This document shows positions 50,381 to 59,272 of a stretch of 64,000 nt of DNA, one piece after another. A program made the position numbers and the translations under genes. Below the pieces are notes generated by a model. The model saw only the letters and a list, made by a program, of their open reading frames with translations, made no database searches and was not told the origin of the DNA. The first letter of the stretch is position 1. Each line of letters opens with the position of its first letter. Location: positions 60,237 to 124,236 of the forward strand of contig JAJFTJ010000006.1 of the NCBI GenBank assembly GCA_021373015.1. Reading direction: 5' to 3'. This stretch comes from Nitrospiraceae bacterium (GTDB lineage Bacteria > Nitrospirota > Thermodesulfovibrionia > Thermodesulfovibrionales > UBA1546).

Positions 50381-51733
50381 CTATACAAGCGCCTCTAGCG
50401 CTTCTTCGACATTCTTTACGCCTATTATTTCAATGCCAAACGAATCCTTGATCCTTTCAGAATTCATCTTGGACATTATTGCCTTTTTAAACCCGATCTT
50501 TGATCCCTCTCTGATCCTCAGCTCACCATGTGCAACAGCCCTTATTTCTCCTGACAGACCTACTTCTCCAAAAACAAAAGTTTTAGGATCGATAGGCCGT
50601 TCTTTTAAAGAAGACGCGATCGTTGCTATTATGCCAAGATCTATTGCAGGCTCGATAATCTTAAGTCCGCCTACAACATTTATGAAAATATCCATTCCGC
50701 CAAGATGGCAGCCTGCTCTTTTCTCCAGTACTGCAGTAAGAAGATTTACCCTGTTATAGTCAACGCCTATACTCGTCCTTCTGGGCATCCCAAAGGTTGT
50801 TTGAGAAACAAGCGCCTGCACTTCAACCATAACCGGCCGTGTTCCTTCAATGCTTGCAACAACTGTAGAGCCTGATACATTGATCGGTCTTTCAGACAAA
50901 AATAATTCTGATGGATTTTCTATCTGAGAAAGACCATTATCTGTCATCTCAAAAACACCTATCTCATTTGTGGAACCAAATCTGTTTTTAACAGTGCGGA
51001 TAATTCTGTAAGGATGTCCTCTGTCTCCCTCAAAATAAAGCACTGTATCAACTATATGCTCCAGAACTCGAGGTCCTGCTATAGCGCCTTCTTTTGTCAC
51101 ATGCCCAACTATAAAGATCGGGATATCAGATCTTTTTGCAAACAGCATCAGCCTTGCAGCGCACTCTCTGACCTGACTTACAGAGCCCGGGGCTGATAAA
51201 ATCTCTTCTGTATACATCGTCTGGATAGAATCCACTACTATCACGCCTGGATTCAGTTTGGATGAAGAGTCTATCACGCTCTCAAGGGAGGTTTCAGGGA
51301 AGACCATTATTTTATCTGAATCGATAGATAATCTTTCTGCTCTTAGTTTTATCTGTTCTGGAGATTCTTCTCCTGAAACATAGAGGACTGTGCCGCATTT
51401 TTTAGACAAGCCTGCTATTGCTTGAATGAGTATTGTTGATTTGCCGATTCCGGGATCACCGCCTACAAGAATCACAGAGCCTGATATAACACCTCCGCCC
51501 AGAACCCTGTCTAGTTCCTTGATGCCTGTTGATATCCTGTCTTCTCTTATGCTTTCTATTGAATTAAGCGGCTGGAGCTCTGGTCTGCCCGGAGAAGATC
51601 TCCTTGATTGTTTGGCTTCTTTTCTCTCTTCAACAAGGGTATTCCATTCACCGCAATCAGGACATTTGCCAAGCCATTTCGGACTTGCATATCCACACGC
51701 TTGGCACTGATAAAAGGTTTTCGCTTTAGCCAT
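50381..51733 (-). CDS. radA: DNA repair protein RadA
   Basis: RecA-like DnaB-type helicase that promotes branch migration in recombination. An N-terminal zinc finger (Cys10, Cys13, Cys24, Cys27) leads to Walker A GGDPGIGKST (91-100), the RadA-specific KNRFGSTNEIGVFEM motif, and a Lon-like C-terminal domain (GLSGEIRAV and similar). Length 450 aa is normal. Its ATG overlaps the end of argB by eight bases. Confidence 0.96.
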   Translation of the reverse strand: MAKAKTFYQCQACGYASPKWLGKCPDCGEWNTLVEERKEAKQSRRSSPGRPELQPLNSIESIREDRISTGIKELDRVLGGGVISGSVILVGGDPGIGKSTILIQAIAGLSKKCGTVLYVSGEESPEQIKLRAERLSIDSDKIMVFPETSLESVIDSSSKLNPGVIVVDSIQTMYTEEILSAPGSVSQVRECAARLMLFAKRSDIPIFIVGHVTKEGAIAGPRVLEHIVDTVLYFEGDRGHPYRIIRTVKNRFGSTNEIGVFEMTDNGLSQIENPSELFLSERPINVSGSTVVASIEGTRPVMVEVQALVSQTTFGMPRRTSIGVDYNRVNLLTAVLEKRAGCHLGGMDIFINVVGGLKIIEPAIDLGIIATIASSLKERPIDPKTFVFGEVGLSGEIRAVAHGELRIREGSKIGFKKAIMSKMNSERIKDSFGIEIIGVKNVEEALEALV

Positions 51734-52610
51734 TTACAATCTCAGTGCCTATGCCTTCTTTTGTGAATATCTCTAATAGCAGACAATGCGGAATCCTGCC
51801 GTCAACAATATGCGTTTTTTTAACACCGTTTTCAACCGCCTTTATACATGCCTGAACTTTTGGAAGCATTCCGCCTGAGATAGTGTTGTCCTCGATTAAT
51901 TTTTTAATTTCTTTTTTTGAAAGAGTCGAGATTGTAACGCCCTTCTTATCTTTAATCCCTTGCACATCAGTAAGAAGAATCAGTTTTTCAGCCTTTATCT
52001 CAGAAGCAACAGCAGCTGATACATAATCAGCATTTATATTCAGGGTCTCTTCCTTCTCCCCAACACCAATTGGTGAAATAACCGGGATAAATCCTTCGTT
52101 CTTAAGACTCTGAAGCACCTCGGCATTTATACTTGCAACTTCACCAACAAGACCTATGTCTATTATCTCCTCTTCGTTTTCTTCGGACAAGACTTTTTTC
52201 ATTAATTTCTTTTTTGCTTTTATGAGCTTCCCGTCTTTCCCGCTTAATCCGATTGCCTTTCCGCCGTGCTTGTTTATCATCGAAACGATTTCTTTGTTCA
52301 CAAGCCCGCCAAGCACCATCTCGACAATATCCATCGTCTCTTTGTCAGTGACACGCTGGCCATGAACAAACTCGGGTTTCTTTCCCATCTTTTCCATTGT
52401 TGAACTTATCTTTGGTCCTCCTCCGTGAACAACAACAGGCCTGATGCCTATGAAGCTGAGAAGTGCTATATCCTGTGCAAAGGCGTCCTTCAAAGATTCC
52501 TCAACCTGCGCAGCGCCTCCGTATTTGATAACAACAGTCTTTCCTGAAAAATTTCTAATATATGGCAATGCCTCGATCAAAACATTCGCCTTTGTAATTA
52601 TGTCCTTCAT
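51726..52610 (-). CDS. argB: Acetylglutamate kinase
   Basis: Phosphorylates N-acetylglutamate in arginine synthesis. The start TKANVLIEALPYIRNFSGKTVVIKYGG (short form VIKYGGAA) and the motifs VHGGGPKIS and SGGMLPKVQAC are those of ArgB. Length 294 aa. The ATG at 52610 overlaps the stop of the upstream FmdE-like gene (ATGA), with GGAG seven bases before it; the in-frame ATG at 52628 is less likely. Confidence 0.96.
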   Translation of the reverse strand: MKDIITKANVLIEALPYIRNFSGKTVVIKYGGAAQVEESLKDAFAQDIALLSFIGIRPVVVHGGGPKISSTMEKMGKKPEFVHGQRVTDKETMDIVEMVLGGLVNKEIVSMINKHGGKAIGLSGKDGKLIKAKKKLMKKVLSEENEEEIIDIGLVGEVASINAEVLQSLKNEGFIPVISPIGVGEKEETLNINADYVSAAVASEIKAEKLILLTDVQGIKDKKGVTISTLSKKEIKKLIEDNTISGGMLPKVQACIKAVENGVKKTHIVDGRIPHCLLLEIFTKEGIGTEIVNG

Positions 52611-53191
52611 CGTTTTTTCTCCATGCATGGTATACAGACCATCCTGCTGTTCTTAATTCTTATTCTCGGCTCCATGGTCTTTTCTCCGCACCTCTGACAA
52701 CTGATGCTGGGGTAAATCCTCGCCTCATCCGGCAAGTCAATCTTAATATGCTTTACCTTGAAAAGTTCTTTATCGCCTGCCTTTAAAATCGCATCTATCT
52801 TTTTTGTCTTTCGCGCATGAACTGCCTTTATTACAGCAGGTGTGTGTTCGCCCTTCATATATCTATTCCACATCTCTTTTTCTTTTTCTGTTTCAGCAGG
52901 CGAGGTCCATACAATAGAAATCCTTATAGCCTTGTGAGAAGGTCTTTTTATGAATGTATATACCTGTTTGCCGTAATCATTAAATATAAGATTCCCCTTT
53001 CCAAAAGTGCACCCTGTCATTGCCTGAACAGCATCAACAGCGCATGAATTATTCTCAACTATTGCGACAATCTCTTCATCTTCTGACTTTTTGCCAAGTT
53101 CTTTTAATGCAAGCAATGACACCCTGTATCCCAGAACAAGCCCAGGACATATATGACCGTGAAACTTTACAACTTCATTTATTTTTTTCAT
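52607..53191 (-). CDS. FmdE-family protein with zinc ribbon
   Basis: 194-aa protein named after subunit E of tungsten formylmethanofuran dehydrogenase, although most carriers are not methanogens. The N-terminal domain has the core FHGHICPGLVLGYR and NNSCAVDAVQAMTGCTFGKGNL, with cysteines and a histidine that can bind a metal. The C-terminus is a zinc ribbon (CQRCGEK ... CIPCMEK). Proposed roles involve molybdenum/tungsten enzymes, but none is proven. TATAAA ends eight bases before the ATG, with no Shine-Dalgarno sequence. It is coupled to argB by ATGA, which is not an obvious functional link. Confidence 0.85.
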   Translation of the reverse strand: MKKINEVVKFHGHICPGLVLGYRVSLLALKELGKKSEDEEIVAIVENNSCAVDAVQAMTGCTFGKGNLIFNDYGKQVYTFIKRPSHKAIRISIVWTSPAETEKEKEMWNRYMKGEHTPAVIKAVHARKTKKIDAILKAGDKELFKVKHIKIDLPDEARIYPSISCQRCGEKTMEPRIRIKNSRMVCIPCMEKKR

Positions 53192-53238
53192 AGATGGATT
53201 TTATAATAAAAAAAGAATTTTTGGTAGGGATTTGATAT

Positions 53239-53266
53239 TTGAAAAAAAATTTAGTCATGCTAAACT
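53239..53266 (+). promoter_or_regulatory. Extended -10 promoter of slp (leaderless)
   Basis: TTGAAA (53239-53244), 16 bases, TAAACT (53261-53266) with TG two bases upstream. The ATG at 53273 is six bases after the -10 and has no Shine-Dalgarno sequence. Confidence 0.6.
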
Positions 53267-53272
53267 GAGAAC

Positions 53273-53797
53273 ATGAAAAGATATTTCTTTCTTGTTATTA
53301 CTTTATTCATCCTCTTGCCTGCATGCAGGCCTGTGATCAGCAGAAATGTCATGGACATGGCAGCCTTCAATCCTTCACTTGCAGATCTCAATGCATCTTC
53401 TGCTTCTTTCAAGGGTAATTTGTTTGTCTTTGGAGGAAAAATAATCAATACCAGGCTTACCAAAGACGGTTCGCTAATAGAGGCTCTTTATGTCTCGGTC
53501 AGCTCAAAAGGATATATTAAAGATTATGACAAACAATCCCTCAGATTTTTGGCGCTTATGCCAAAAGAAAAAGGAATTCTCGATCCTCTAATATTCAAAA
53601 AAGACATGGAGATAACAATAGCTGCAATTTACAGAGGCACGAAAACAGAAAAACTCGAGGAGCTGGATTATCAATACAGTTATTTTGAGATCACAGAGAT
53701 ATATCTCTGGCAGGAGCAGCAATATAATTTCCGCTATGATCCTTATCCATTCTGGTTATATGATCCATGGTACTATCCACGATACCCTCGTCATTAG
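53273..53797 (+). CDS. slp: Slp-family outer membrane lipoprotein
   Basis: 174-aa lipoprotein with lipobox LPAC. The body follows the Slp pattern: an N-terminal region around FKGNLFVFGGKIINTRLTKDGSLIEALYVSVS (short form VFGGKIINT), a middle strand LRFLALMP, and EITEIYLWQ. The tail is rich in Tyr, Trp and Pro. Slp proteins sit in the outer membrane and are linked to starvation or acid stress in enterobacteria. Transcribed alone, apparently leaderless, and converging with rlpA. Confidence 0.85.
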   Translation: MKRYFFLVITLFILLPACRPVISRNVMDMAAFNPSLADLNASSASFKGNLFVFGGKIINTRLTKDGSLIEALYVSVSSKGYIKDYDKQSLRFLALMPKEKGILDPLIFKKDMEITIAAIYRGTKTEKLEELDYQYSYFEITEIYLWQEQQYNFRYDPYPFWLYDPWYYPRYPRH

Positions 53798-53811
53798 TTA
53801 AAAAATTTCAG

Positions 53812-54540
53812 TTATATTTTTTCTTCATAGTGCGTAATCAATACTCCATATCCCTCATCGGCAAGCGTCTTTGCGAGATTCTGAGCTTCTTCTTTCTGAT
53901 TGAATTTCCCGATTCTGACTCTGTAATACTTTGCATCATTTATATCAGCGCTAGTCACATACACATTAGTATATTTAAATTCAAGCGCAGCCTTAAGACG
54001 TGTTGCATTAGAAAGCTCTTTAAAGGAACCGATTTGTATAGTATACGGTCCGCCCTTCCCTGATGAAGGAATATACTTAACGTATTTTACATAACGCGTA
54101 TCCCTGTCAATATAATCAATCCTCACCTTGCCTGTTCCGGTGCCTATGATATCTATCTCTTTTGCACATGTATATGAAAGGTCCAGGTCTCTTCCTGCGA
54201 CAAAAGGCCCTCTGTCATTTACAGTGCACTCAACAGCTTTTCCATTATTTATATTAGTCACCTTGAGTTTTGTGCCAAATGCATATTCTTTATGTGCGCA
54301 TGTCTTTGCATACATATTATAAGGTTCTCCTGATGCTGTCGGCTTCCCATGAAAATCAGACCCATACCAAGAAGCAACTATATACTTTGATTCGATGGGA
54401 GCCTCTTTGGGAATTGTCTTAGGGAAACTTTCAATCGTAGAATCCTGATAAGGTTTGTACTTTACAACACATGCTGAAAGCAGTAAAAGCATTACACAAA
54501 AAAAAGTACAGCTCAATTTTCTCAATCCTGCATTTTTCAT
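53812..54540 (-). CDS. rlpA: RlpA-like lipoprotein with SPOR domain
   Basis: Septal-ring peptidoglycan lytic transglycosylase. A lipoprotein signal (LLLLSAC) is followed by a double-psi beta-barrel (about residues 50-135: ASWYGSDFHGKPTASGEPYNMY, then AFGTKLKVTN and TVNDRGPF with the conserved Asp). A C-terminal SPOR domain (about 165-243, GPYTIQIGSFKELSNATRL) binds denuded glycan at division sites. GAGGT lies five bases before the ATG at 54540; an ATG at 54552 overlaps the hslU stop and is the alternative. Confidence 0.9.
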   Translation of the reverse strand: MKNAGLRKLSCTFFCVMLLLLSACVVKYKPYQDSTIESFPKTIPKEAPIESKYIVASWYGSDFHGKPTASGEPYNMYAKTCAHKEYAFGTKLKVTNINNGKAVECTVNDRGPFVAGRDLDLSYTCAKEIDIIGTGTGKVRIDYIDRDTRYVKYVKYIPSSGKGGPYTIQIGSFKELSNATRLKAALEFKYTNVYVTSADINDAKYYRVRIGKFNQKEEAQNLAKTLADEGYGVLITHYEEKI

Positions 54541-54548
54541 CTCTGACC

Positions 54549-55895
54549 TCATAGTATGTACCTGCTTAAGTCTTCGTCTTTTACTATATCGCTTAATTTG
54601 CCTTTTACATAGTCTTTGTCAATATTCAGGCTGCTGTTCTTTTTCTCAGGCGCCTCGAATGAAATATCTTCAAGAAGTTTTTCAAGCACTGTGTGCAGTC
54701 TTCTTGCTCCTATATTTTCTGTCTTCTCATTCACAACAGCCGCTATTTCTGCAATCTCCTCTATTGAATCTTTTCTAAATTCCAGATTCACATCTTCTGT
54801 TGCAAGCAATGCCGTATATTGTTTTGTAAGCGCATTATAAGGCTCTGTCAAAATTCTTATGAATTCATCCTTGCCCAAGGCATCGAGCTCAACCCTTATC
54901 GGAAATCTTCCCTGAAGTTCAGGGATCAGATCAGACGGTTTTGACATATGAAAAGCTCCTGCAGCGATAAATAATATATGTTCTGTTTTTACAGAACCGT
55001 GTTTTGTATTTACTGTCGTGCCTTCAACAACAGGAAGCAGGTCGCGCTGTACGCCTTCCCTTGACACGTCGGGTCCATTAGACTGTCCTCTGCCTGCAAT
55101 CTTATCAATCTCGTCTATAAAAACTATTCCAGACTGCTGAACTCTTTCTATTGCCTCTCTCGTAACCTTATCCATATCAATAAGCCTATTTGCCTCGTCC
55201 TGTTTAAGTATGTTCAATGCCTCAGGAACTTTCATTTTTTTTCTCTTGGATCTTTCAGGCATAAGACCGCCAAGCATCTCTTTCATGTTTATCTCAAGTT
55301 CTTCCATACCTATATTCGAGATAACACCAAAAGGCATTGTTTTTTCTTTAACCTCCACATCAACATATCTGTTATCCAGCCTGTTGTCTCTTAACTGCTG
55401 CCTCAGTCTTTCTCTGGTCTCTTTGGTTTTTTCTTTATCTTCATCAGCAGGAGCAGAACCACGATTAGTGTTAATTTTTGAAGAAGGCAGCAGGAGGTCA
55501 AGGAGTTTTTCTTCTGCCATGGATTCTGCCTTTTCCTGAACTTTCTCAATATGCTCTGATTTGACCATGTTCAGAGATATTTCTGTCAGATCTCTTATCA
55601 TTGATTCAACATCCCTGCCGACATAACCTACCTCTGTAAATTTTGAAGCCTCGATTTTAAGAAACGGCGCGCTGGCAAGTTTTGCAAGACGTCTTGCAAT
55701 CTCTGTCTTGCCGACTCCTGTTGGTCCGATCATAATAATATTTTTAGGCAAAACCTCGTCTTTTAATTCAGGAGAAAGCTGCTGTCTTCTCCATCTGTTG
55801 CGAAGAGCTATTGCCACTGCCTTTTTCGCCTTGTTCTGCCCTATTATATATTTGTCCAGTTCTTCCACTATCTGTCTCGGGGTGAAATTCTCCAT
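54549..55895 (-). CDS. hslU: ATP-dependent protease ATPase subunit HslU
   Basis: AAA+ unfoldase that feeds substrates to HslV. It has the start [17 protein letters not shown], Walker A GPTGVGKT (57-64), [14 protein letters not shown], the intermediate domain (about 105-230), Walker [10 protein letters not shown] and a terminal YIL that inserts into HslV. GAGGAG places the start at the ATG at 55895 (MENF), not at the GTG-like codon 15 bases upstream. Order hslV-hslU with xerC upstream is the classic codVWX arrangement. Confidence 0.97.
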   Translation of the reverse strand: MENFTPRQIVEELDKYIIGQNKAKKAVAIALRNRWRRQQLSPELKDEVLPKNIIMIGPTGVGKTEIARRLAKLASAPFLKIEASKFTEVGYVGRDVESMIRDLTEISLNMVKSEHIEKVQEKAESMAEEKLLDLLLPSSKINTNRGSAPADEDKEKTKETRERLRQQLRDNRLDNRYVDVEVKEKTMPFGVISNIGMEELEINMKEMLGGLMPERSKRKKMKVPEALNILKQDEANRLIDMDKVTREAIERVQQSGIVFIDEIDKIAGRGQSNGPDVSREGVQRDLLPVVEGTTVNTKHGSVKTEHILFIAAGAFHMSKPSDLIPELQGRFPIRVELDALGKDEFIRILTEPYNALTKQYTALLATEDVNLEFRKDSIEEIAEIAAVVNEKTENIGARRLHTVLEKLLEDISFEAPEKKNSSLNIDKDYVKGKLSDIVKDEDLSRYIL

Positions 55896-55917
55896 TAATA
55901 CTCTCCTCAAGGATTAT

Positions 55918-56448
55918 TTAGTTTATCTCTTCTATTGTTATGTTTGAATTTGTGTAAATGCAGATATCCGATGCAATCTTCATTGCTTTTTCAGCTATAT
56001 CTTTTGCCGAAAGATTAGTATTCTCAAAGAGTGCCTTTGCAGCTGCAAGCGCAAAAGGACCGCCTGAACCTATTGCTGCAACGCCTTCCTCAGGCTCAAT
56101 GACATCACCTGTGCCTGATAAAATAAATGTATGCTCCTTATCCGCTATTATCAAAAGCGCTTCGAGTCTTCTTAATACCTTGTCTGTCCTCCAGTCCTTT
56201 GCAAGCTCAACGGCAGCTCTTTTTATATTACCCCTGTATGATTCTATTTTTGCCTCGAATCGTTCGAACAAGGTAAATGCATCTGCAGTTGCGCCTGAAA
56301 ATCCTGCGGCTATTTTATCGTTATACATAAGCCTTATTTTTTTTGCATTGCGCTTCAGGACTGTATTTCCCATTGTAACCTGTCCGTCTCCTGCAACTGC
56401 AACACTGCCATTACGTCTCACACAGAGTATTGTTGTTCCTCTAAACAT
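55918..56448 (-). CDS. hslV: ATP-dependent protease peptidase subunit HslV
   Basis: Proteasome-related threonine peptidase, 176 aa. The catalytic Thr is residue 5 after a four-residue propeptide (MFRG-TTIL). Also present are [31 protein letters not shown] and the [14 protein letters not shown] active-site loop. AAAGGAGC precedes the ATG. Complexes with HslU. Confidence 0.97.
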   Translation of the reverse strand: MFRGTTILCVRRNGSVAVAGDGQVTMGNTVLKRNAKKIRLMYNDKIAAGFSGATADAFTLFERFEAKIESYRGNIKRAAVELAKDWRTDKVLRRLEALLIIADKEHTFILSGTGDVIEPEEGVAAIGSGGPFALAAAKALFENTNLSAKDIAEKAMKIASDICIYTNSNITIEEIN

Positions 56449-56532
56449 TTTATGCTCCTTTAAACAAATAAATAGTAATTACTATTTTACAGCAAAAGAT
56501 ATTCAAATTTATTTAATGGATGTTTTGCTGAG

Positions 56533-57423
56533 CTACTTTTTCTTTTCTTTTGCGAGCGGATGGGCATTGTCATAAGTTTCCATTAAATGGGTTATATCAA
56601 GATGCGTATATTTCTGAGTTGTTGACAGAGAAGAATGACCCAGAAGCTCTTGAATAACCCTGAGGTCTGCGCCTCCCTGAAGCAAATGGCTCGCAAATGT
56701 ATGCCTTAGCACATGAGGCCCTATCCTTCCGCTGATGCCGATAGCCCTTGCGTATTTTATTACTATACGTCTCACACTTCTGTCTGTCAGCCTTGTGCCG
56801 TTCCTGTTAAGGAAAAAGGAGTTGTCTCTTTTTTTAAGCAGAACTCTCTCAGTTACATATGATCTTATTGCCTCTATTGCTTTTTTTCCAACAGGCACGA
56901 TTCTTTCTTTCTTCCCCTTGCCTCTGACTTTGACAAGTTCTTCCCTGAGATTCATATCCTCTATATTCAATCCAACAAGCTCGCTGACGCGCAGGCCGCT
57001 TGAATAAAGAAGCTCCAGTATTGCCCTGTCCCTTGCCTGCAGGAATCCTATTTCTTCAGGTTTTTCCACAAGCGAAAACACATCGTCCACTGAAAGAAAC
57101 TTAGGAAGAATCTTCGGCAGTTTTGGAGTCGAAACAAGTTTGGCAGGATTTGTCTTAATATAGCCTTCACGATATAGAAACTTCAAAAATGACCTTACTG
57201 TTGCAAGCCTTCTGCCCACAGTTGTTTTTTTACGGCCTTCATTAATCTGTGATGCAACAAAGCCTCTGACATCACCTAAGTCTATAGCTTTAATCTCTGA
57301 TTTTATATCCCTGAAAAATAGTTCGAGGTCCTCTCTGTATGCCCTGAGAGTATGTAAAGACGCTCCTCTCTCTACTTCAAGAAAGCGGAGAAATTTTTCG
57401 ATATATCCTTTATTTTTATCCAT
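56533..57423 (-). CDS. xerC: Tyrosine recombinase XerC/XerD
   Basis: Resolves chromosome dimers at dif sites. An N-terminal SAM-like domain (YIEKFLRFLEVERGASLHTLRAY) precedes the catalytic domain with Arg in SSGLRVSEL, HxxR in HVLRHTF, His in LLGHSSLST and Tyr in TQKYTHLDI. The frame opens 27 bases earlier, but a promoter ends five bases before the ATG at 57423 and MDKNKGY is the natural start. Neighbouring hslVU marks this as the chromosomal recombinase, not a mobile-element integrase. Confidence 0.93.
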   Translation of the reverse strand: MDKNKGYIEKFLRFLEVERGASLHTLRAYREDLELFFRDIKSEIKAIDLGDVRGFVASQINEGRKKTTVGRRLATVRSFLKFLYREGYIKTNPAKLVSTPKLPKILPKFLSVDDVFSLVEKPEEIGFLQARDRAILELLYSSGLRVSELVGLNIEDMNLREELVKVRGKGKKERIVPVGKKAIEAIRSYVTERVLLKKRDNSFFLNRNGTRLTDRSVRRIVIKYARAIGISGRIGPHVLRHTFASHLLQGGADLRVIQELLGHSSLSTTQKYTHLDITHLMETYDNAHPLAKEKKK

Positions 57424-57428
57424 GAAAT

Positions 57429-57458
57429 ATTGTAAGTCCCAAAATGCCATTATTGCAA
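57429..57458 (-). promoter_or_regulatory. Promoter of xerC-hslVU (leaderless)
   Basis: Minus strand TTGCAA (57453-57458), 18 bases, TACAAT (57429-57434), ending five bases before the ATG at 57423. Confidence 0.5.
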
Positions 57459-57501
57459 CAAGATAACGACTTATAGAACATCATCCGGCAAAATAATGCG
57501 C

Positions 57502-57507
57502 TATAAT
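57502..57507 (+). promoter_or_regulatory. -10 box of the Ppx/GppA gene
   Basis: A perfect TATAAT ends seven bases before the ATG at 57515, which lacks a Shine-Dalgarno sequence. I see no good -35. Confidence 0.5.
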
Positions 57508-57514
57508 TAAAATA

Positions 57515-58447
57515 ATGCTGAATTTAGCCTCGATTGATATTGGCTCGAACACACTCCGTCTCCTTATAGGAAGGATAAAAGACAATACTATCATCCGCGA
57601 AAGATGCGAGATGAAGATCACACGCCTTGCCTCAAATATTTCTTCAACAGGAATATTACAAGACGAAAACATCGAAAAATCATTGTCGGTTCTCAAGGCA
57701 TTTTCACTTCTCATTTCATCTTACAATGTCCCTCACGTCAAGGCTGTAGGCACAAGCGCTTTAAGGGAAGCTGAAAATTCTGATGAATTCAGAAAAAGGG
57801 CATTGTCAGAGACAGGCATACAAATTGAAATAGTCTCAGGCAAGGAAGAAGCAGAGCTTACTGCGAAAGGTGTGTTGTTTGATATTCATGAAAATATATC
57901 CTCATTCATTCTTGACATTGGGGGCGGAAGCACGGAATGGATACTATGCAAAGGTAATTCTGCTATCAAGACAGGCACTGTATCGATCGGCGTAGTAAAA
58001 CTGTTAGAAAAACATCTGAGATCAGACCCGCCATCAATAAATAATATAAATTTATTGAAGAAAGAACTAAACGACATCGCAGAAAGCATTCACTCAGAAA
58101 TAAAAAATGATATTGATGACAAGACTGTTTTTATCGGCACTGCAGGCACAATAACAACTCTTGCCGCTATAGATCTGGGATTAAAAAAATACGATAGGGA
58201 AAAAGTTCATATGCACAGGATTAGTTTAAGAAGAATGAATGAGATATCAGATCATCTGCTGAGCATCCCATTATCCAGAAGAAAAAAGATTACAGGACTC
58301 GAGCCAGAAAGAGCAGACTTGATTATCCCTGGCATAGTCTTTACAATTAATATAATACAAAATTTCGGATTCAGCGAAATTATTGTTAGTGATAACGGCC
58401 TGCTTGAAGGCGCGCTAATAAAATTATCAGAAGAGGTTTACAGATAA
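57515..58447 (+). CDS. Ppx/GppA-family phosphatase
   Basis: 310-aa exopolyphosphatase/guanosine pentaphosphate phosphatase of the ASKHA fold. The phosphate loops are IDIGSNTLRLLIGRI near the N-terminus and ILDIGGGSTEWI in the middle; KAVGTSALREAENS and GTAGTITTLAAIDL are also conserved. It has the two ASKHA subdomains but not the C-terminal helical domains of the long Ppx form. A role in polyphosphate or (p)ppGpp turnover is likely; substrate preference cannot be read. korB follows after five bases. Confidence 0.92.
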   Translation: MLNLASIDIGSNTLRLLIGRIKDNTIIRERCEMKITRLASNISSTGILQDENIEKSLSVLKAFSLLISSYNVPHVKAVGTSALREAENSDEFRKRALSETGIQIEIVSGKEEAELTAKGVLFDIHENISSFILDIGGGSTEWILCKGNSAIKTGTVSIGVVKLLEKHLRSDPPSINNINLLKKELNDIAESIHSEIKNDIDDKTVFIGTAGTITTLAAIDLGLKKYDREKVHMHRISLRRMNEISDHLLSIPLSRRKKITGLEPERADLIIPGIVFTINIIQNFGFSEIIVSDNGLLEGALIKLSEEVYR

Positions 58448-58452
58448 AAAAT

Positions 58453-59220
58453 ATGAAACAGACATTCAAAAGACCCGAAAACCTTAAGAGCGCTCCTTTC
58501 AGATATTGTCCTGGATGCGGACACAGCTTAATACACAGGATCATTGCAGAATGCATAGACAAACTTAAAATCAGAGAAAAAACCATAGGCATAGCTCCAG
58601 TTGGCTGCGCTGTCTTTGCTTATGATTATTTTAATTTTGACATGATCGAGGTTGCGCACGGCAGACCTCCTGCTGCAGCAACGGCCATGAAGAGAGTTAT
58701 GCCTGACAGAATAATTTATTCATATCAGGGTGACGGAGACCTTGCAGCTATTGGGACAGCTGAGATAATCCATGCAGCAAACAGAGGCGAGAACTTGACT
58801 GTATTTTTTGTTAATAATGCTATCTATGGCATGACTGGCGGACAGATGGCTCCGACAACACTCTGCGGCCAGAGAACAACAACAACACAAAAAGGAAGAC
58901 AGACAACAACAGCAGGACATCCCTTGCATGTTTCAGAGTTATTAGCAACAATAGACGGCACTTCCTATGTCATAAGGACATCTGTTGATTCTTTGAAAAA
59001 TCTGATTGCTACAAAGAAAGCTGTTGAAAAGGCATTCAGATATCAGATTGAGGGGAAAGGATTCAGCTTCGTTGAAATACTATCGCCATGTCCTACTAAC
59101 TGGGGTGTCTCAGCAGAAGAGTCGCTTAACTGGATGCGCAAGGACATGATGACGGTTTTTCCTTTAAAAACCTTTAAGGACAAATTTGCAGAAAATAAAA
59201 AAACAGCAGGCAGCATTTAA
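58453..59220 (+). CDS. korB: 2-oxoacid:ferredoxin oxidoreductase, beta subunit (KorB-like)
   Basis: TPP- and [4Fe-4S]-binding subunit of an enzyme that reversibly converts a 2-oxoacid (2-oxoglutarate is likeliest) to its acyl-CoA with ferredoxin. Cluster cysteines are in YCPGCGHSL (19, 22), PVGCAVF (52) and LSPCPTNWG. The TPP motif is GDGDLAAIG followed by VNNAIYGMTGGQ. Length 255 aa is somewhat below the usual 270-290. The gamma subunit gene follows; alpha and delta genes are absent here. Confidence 0.93.
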   Translation: MKQTFKRPENLKSAPFRYCPGCGHSLIHRIIAECIDKLKIREKTIGIAPVGCAVFAYDYFNFDMIEVAHGRPPAAATAMKRVMPDRIIYSYQGDGDLAAIGTAEIIHAANRGENLTVFFVNNAIYGMTGGQMAPTTLCGQRTTTTQKGRQTTTAGHPLHVSELLATIDGTSYVIRTSVDSLKNLIATKKAVEKAFRYQIEGKGFSFVEILSPCPTNWGVSAEESLNWMRKDMMTVFPLKTFKDKFAENKKTAGSI

Positions 59221-59272
59221 GCAGACAAGTTTAAGCAAAAGCTGTCTACAATAAAAAATACAGGAGAAAATA

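Noticed and set aside
56533..57450. Tyrosine recombinase as sign of an integrated element
   Set aside because: It sits next to hslVU in the standard chromosomal xerC arrangement and there are no attachment-site repeats, phage genes or tRNA target beside it.
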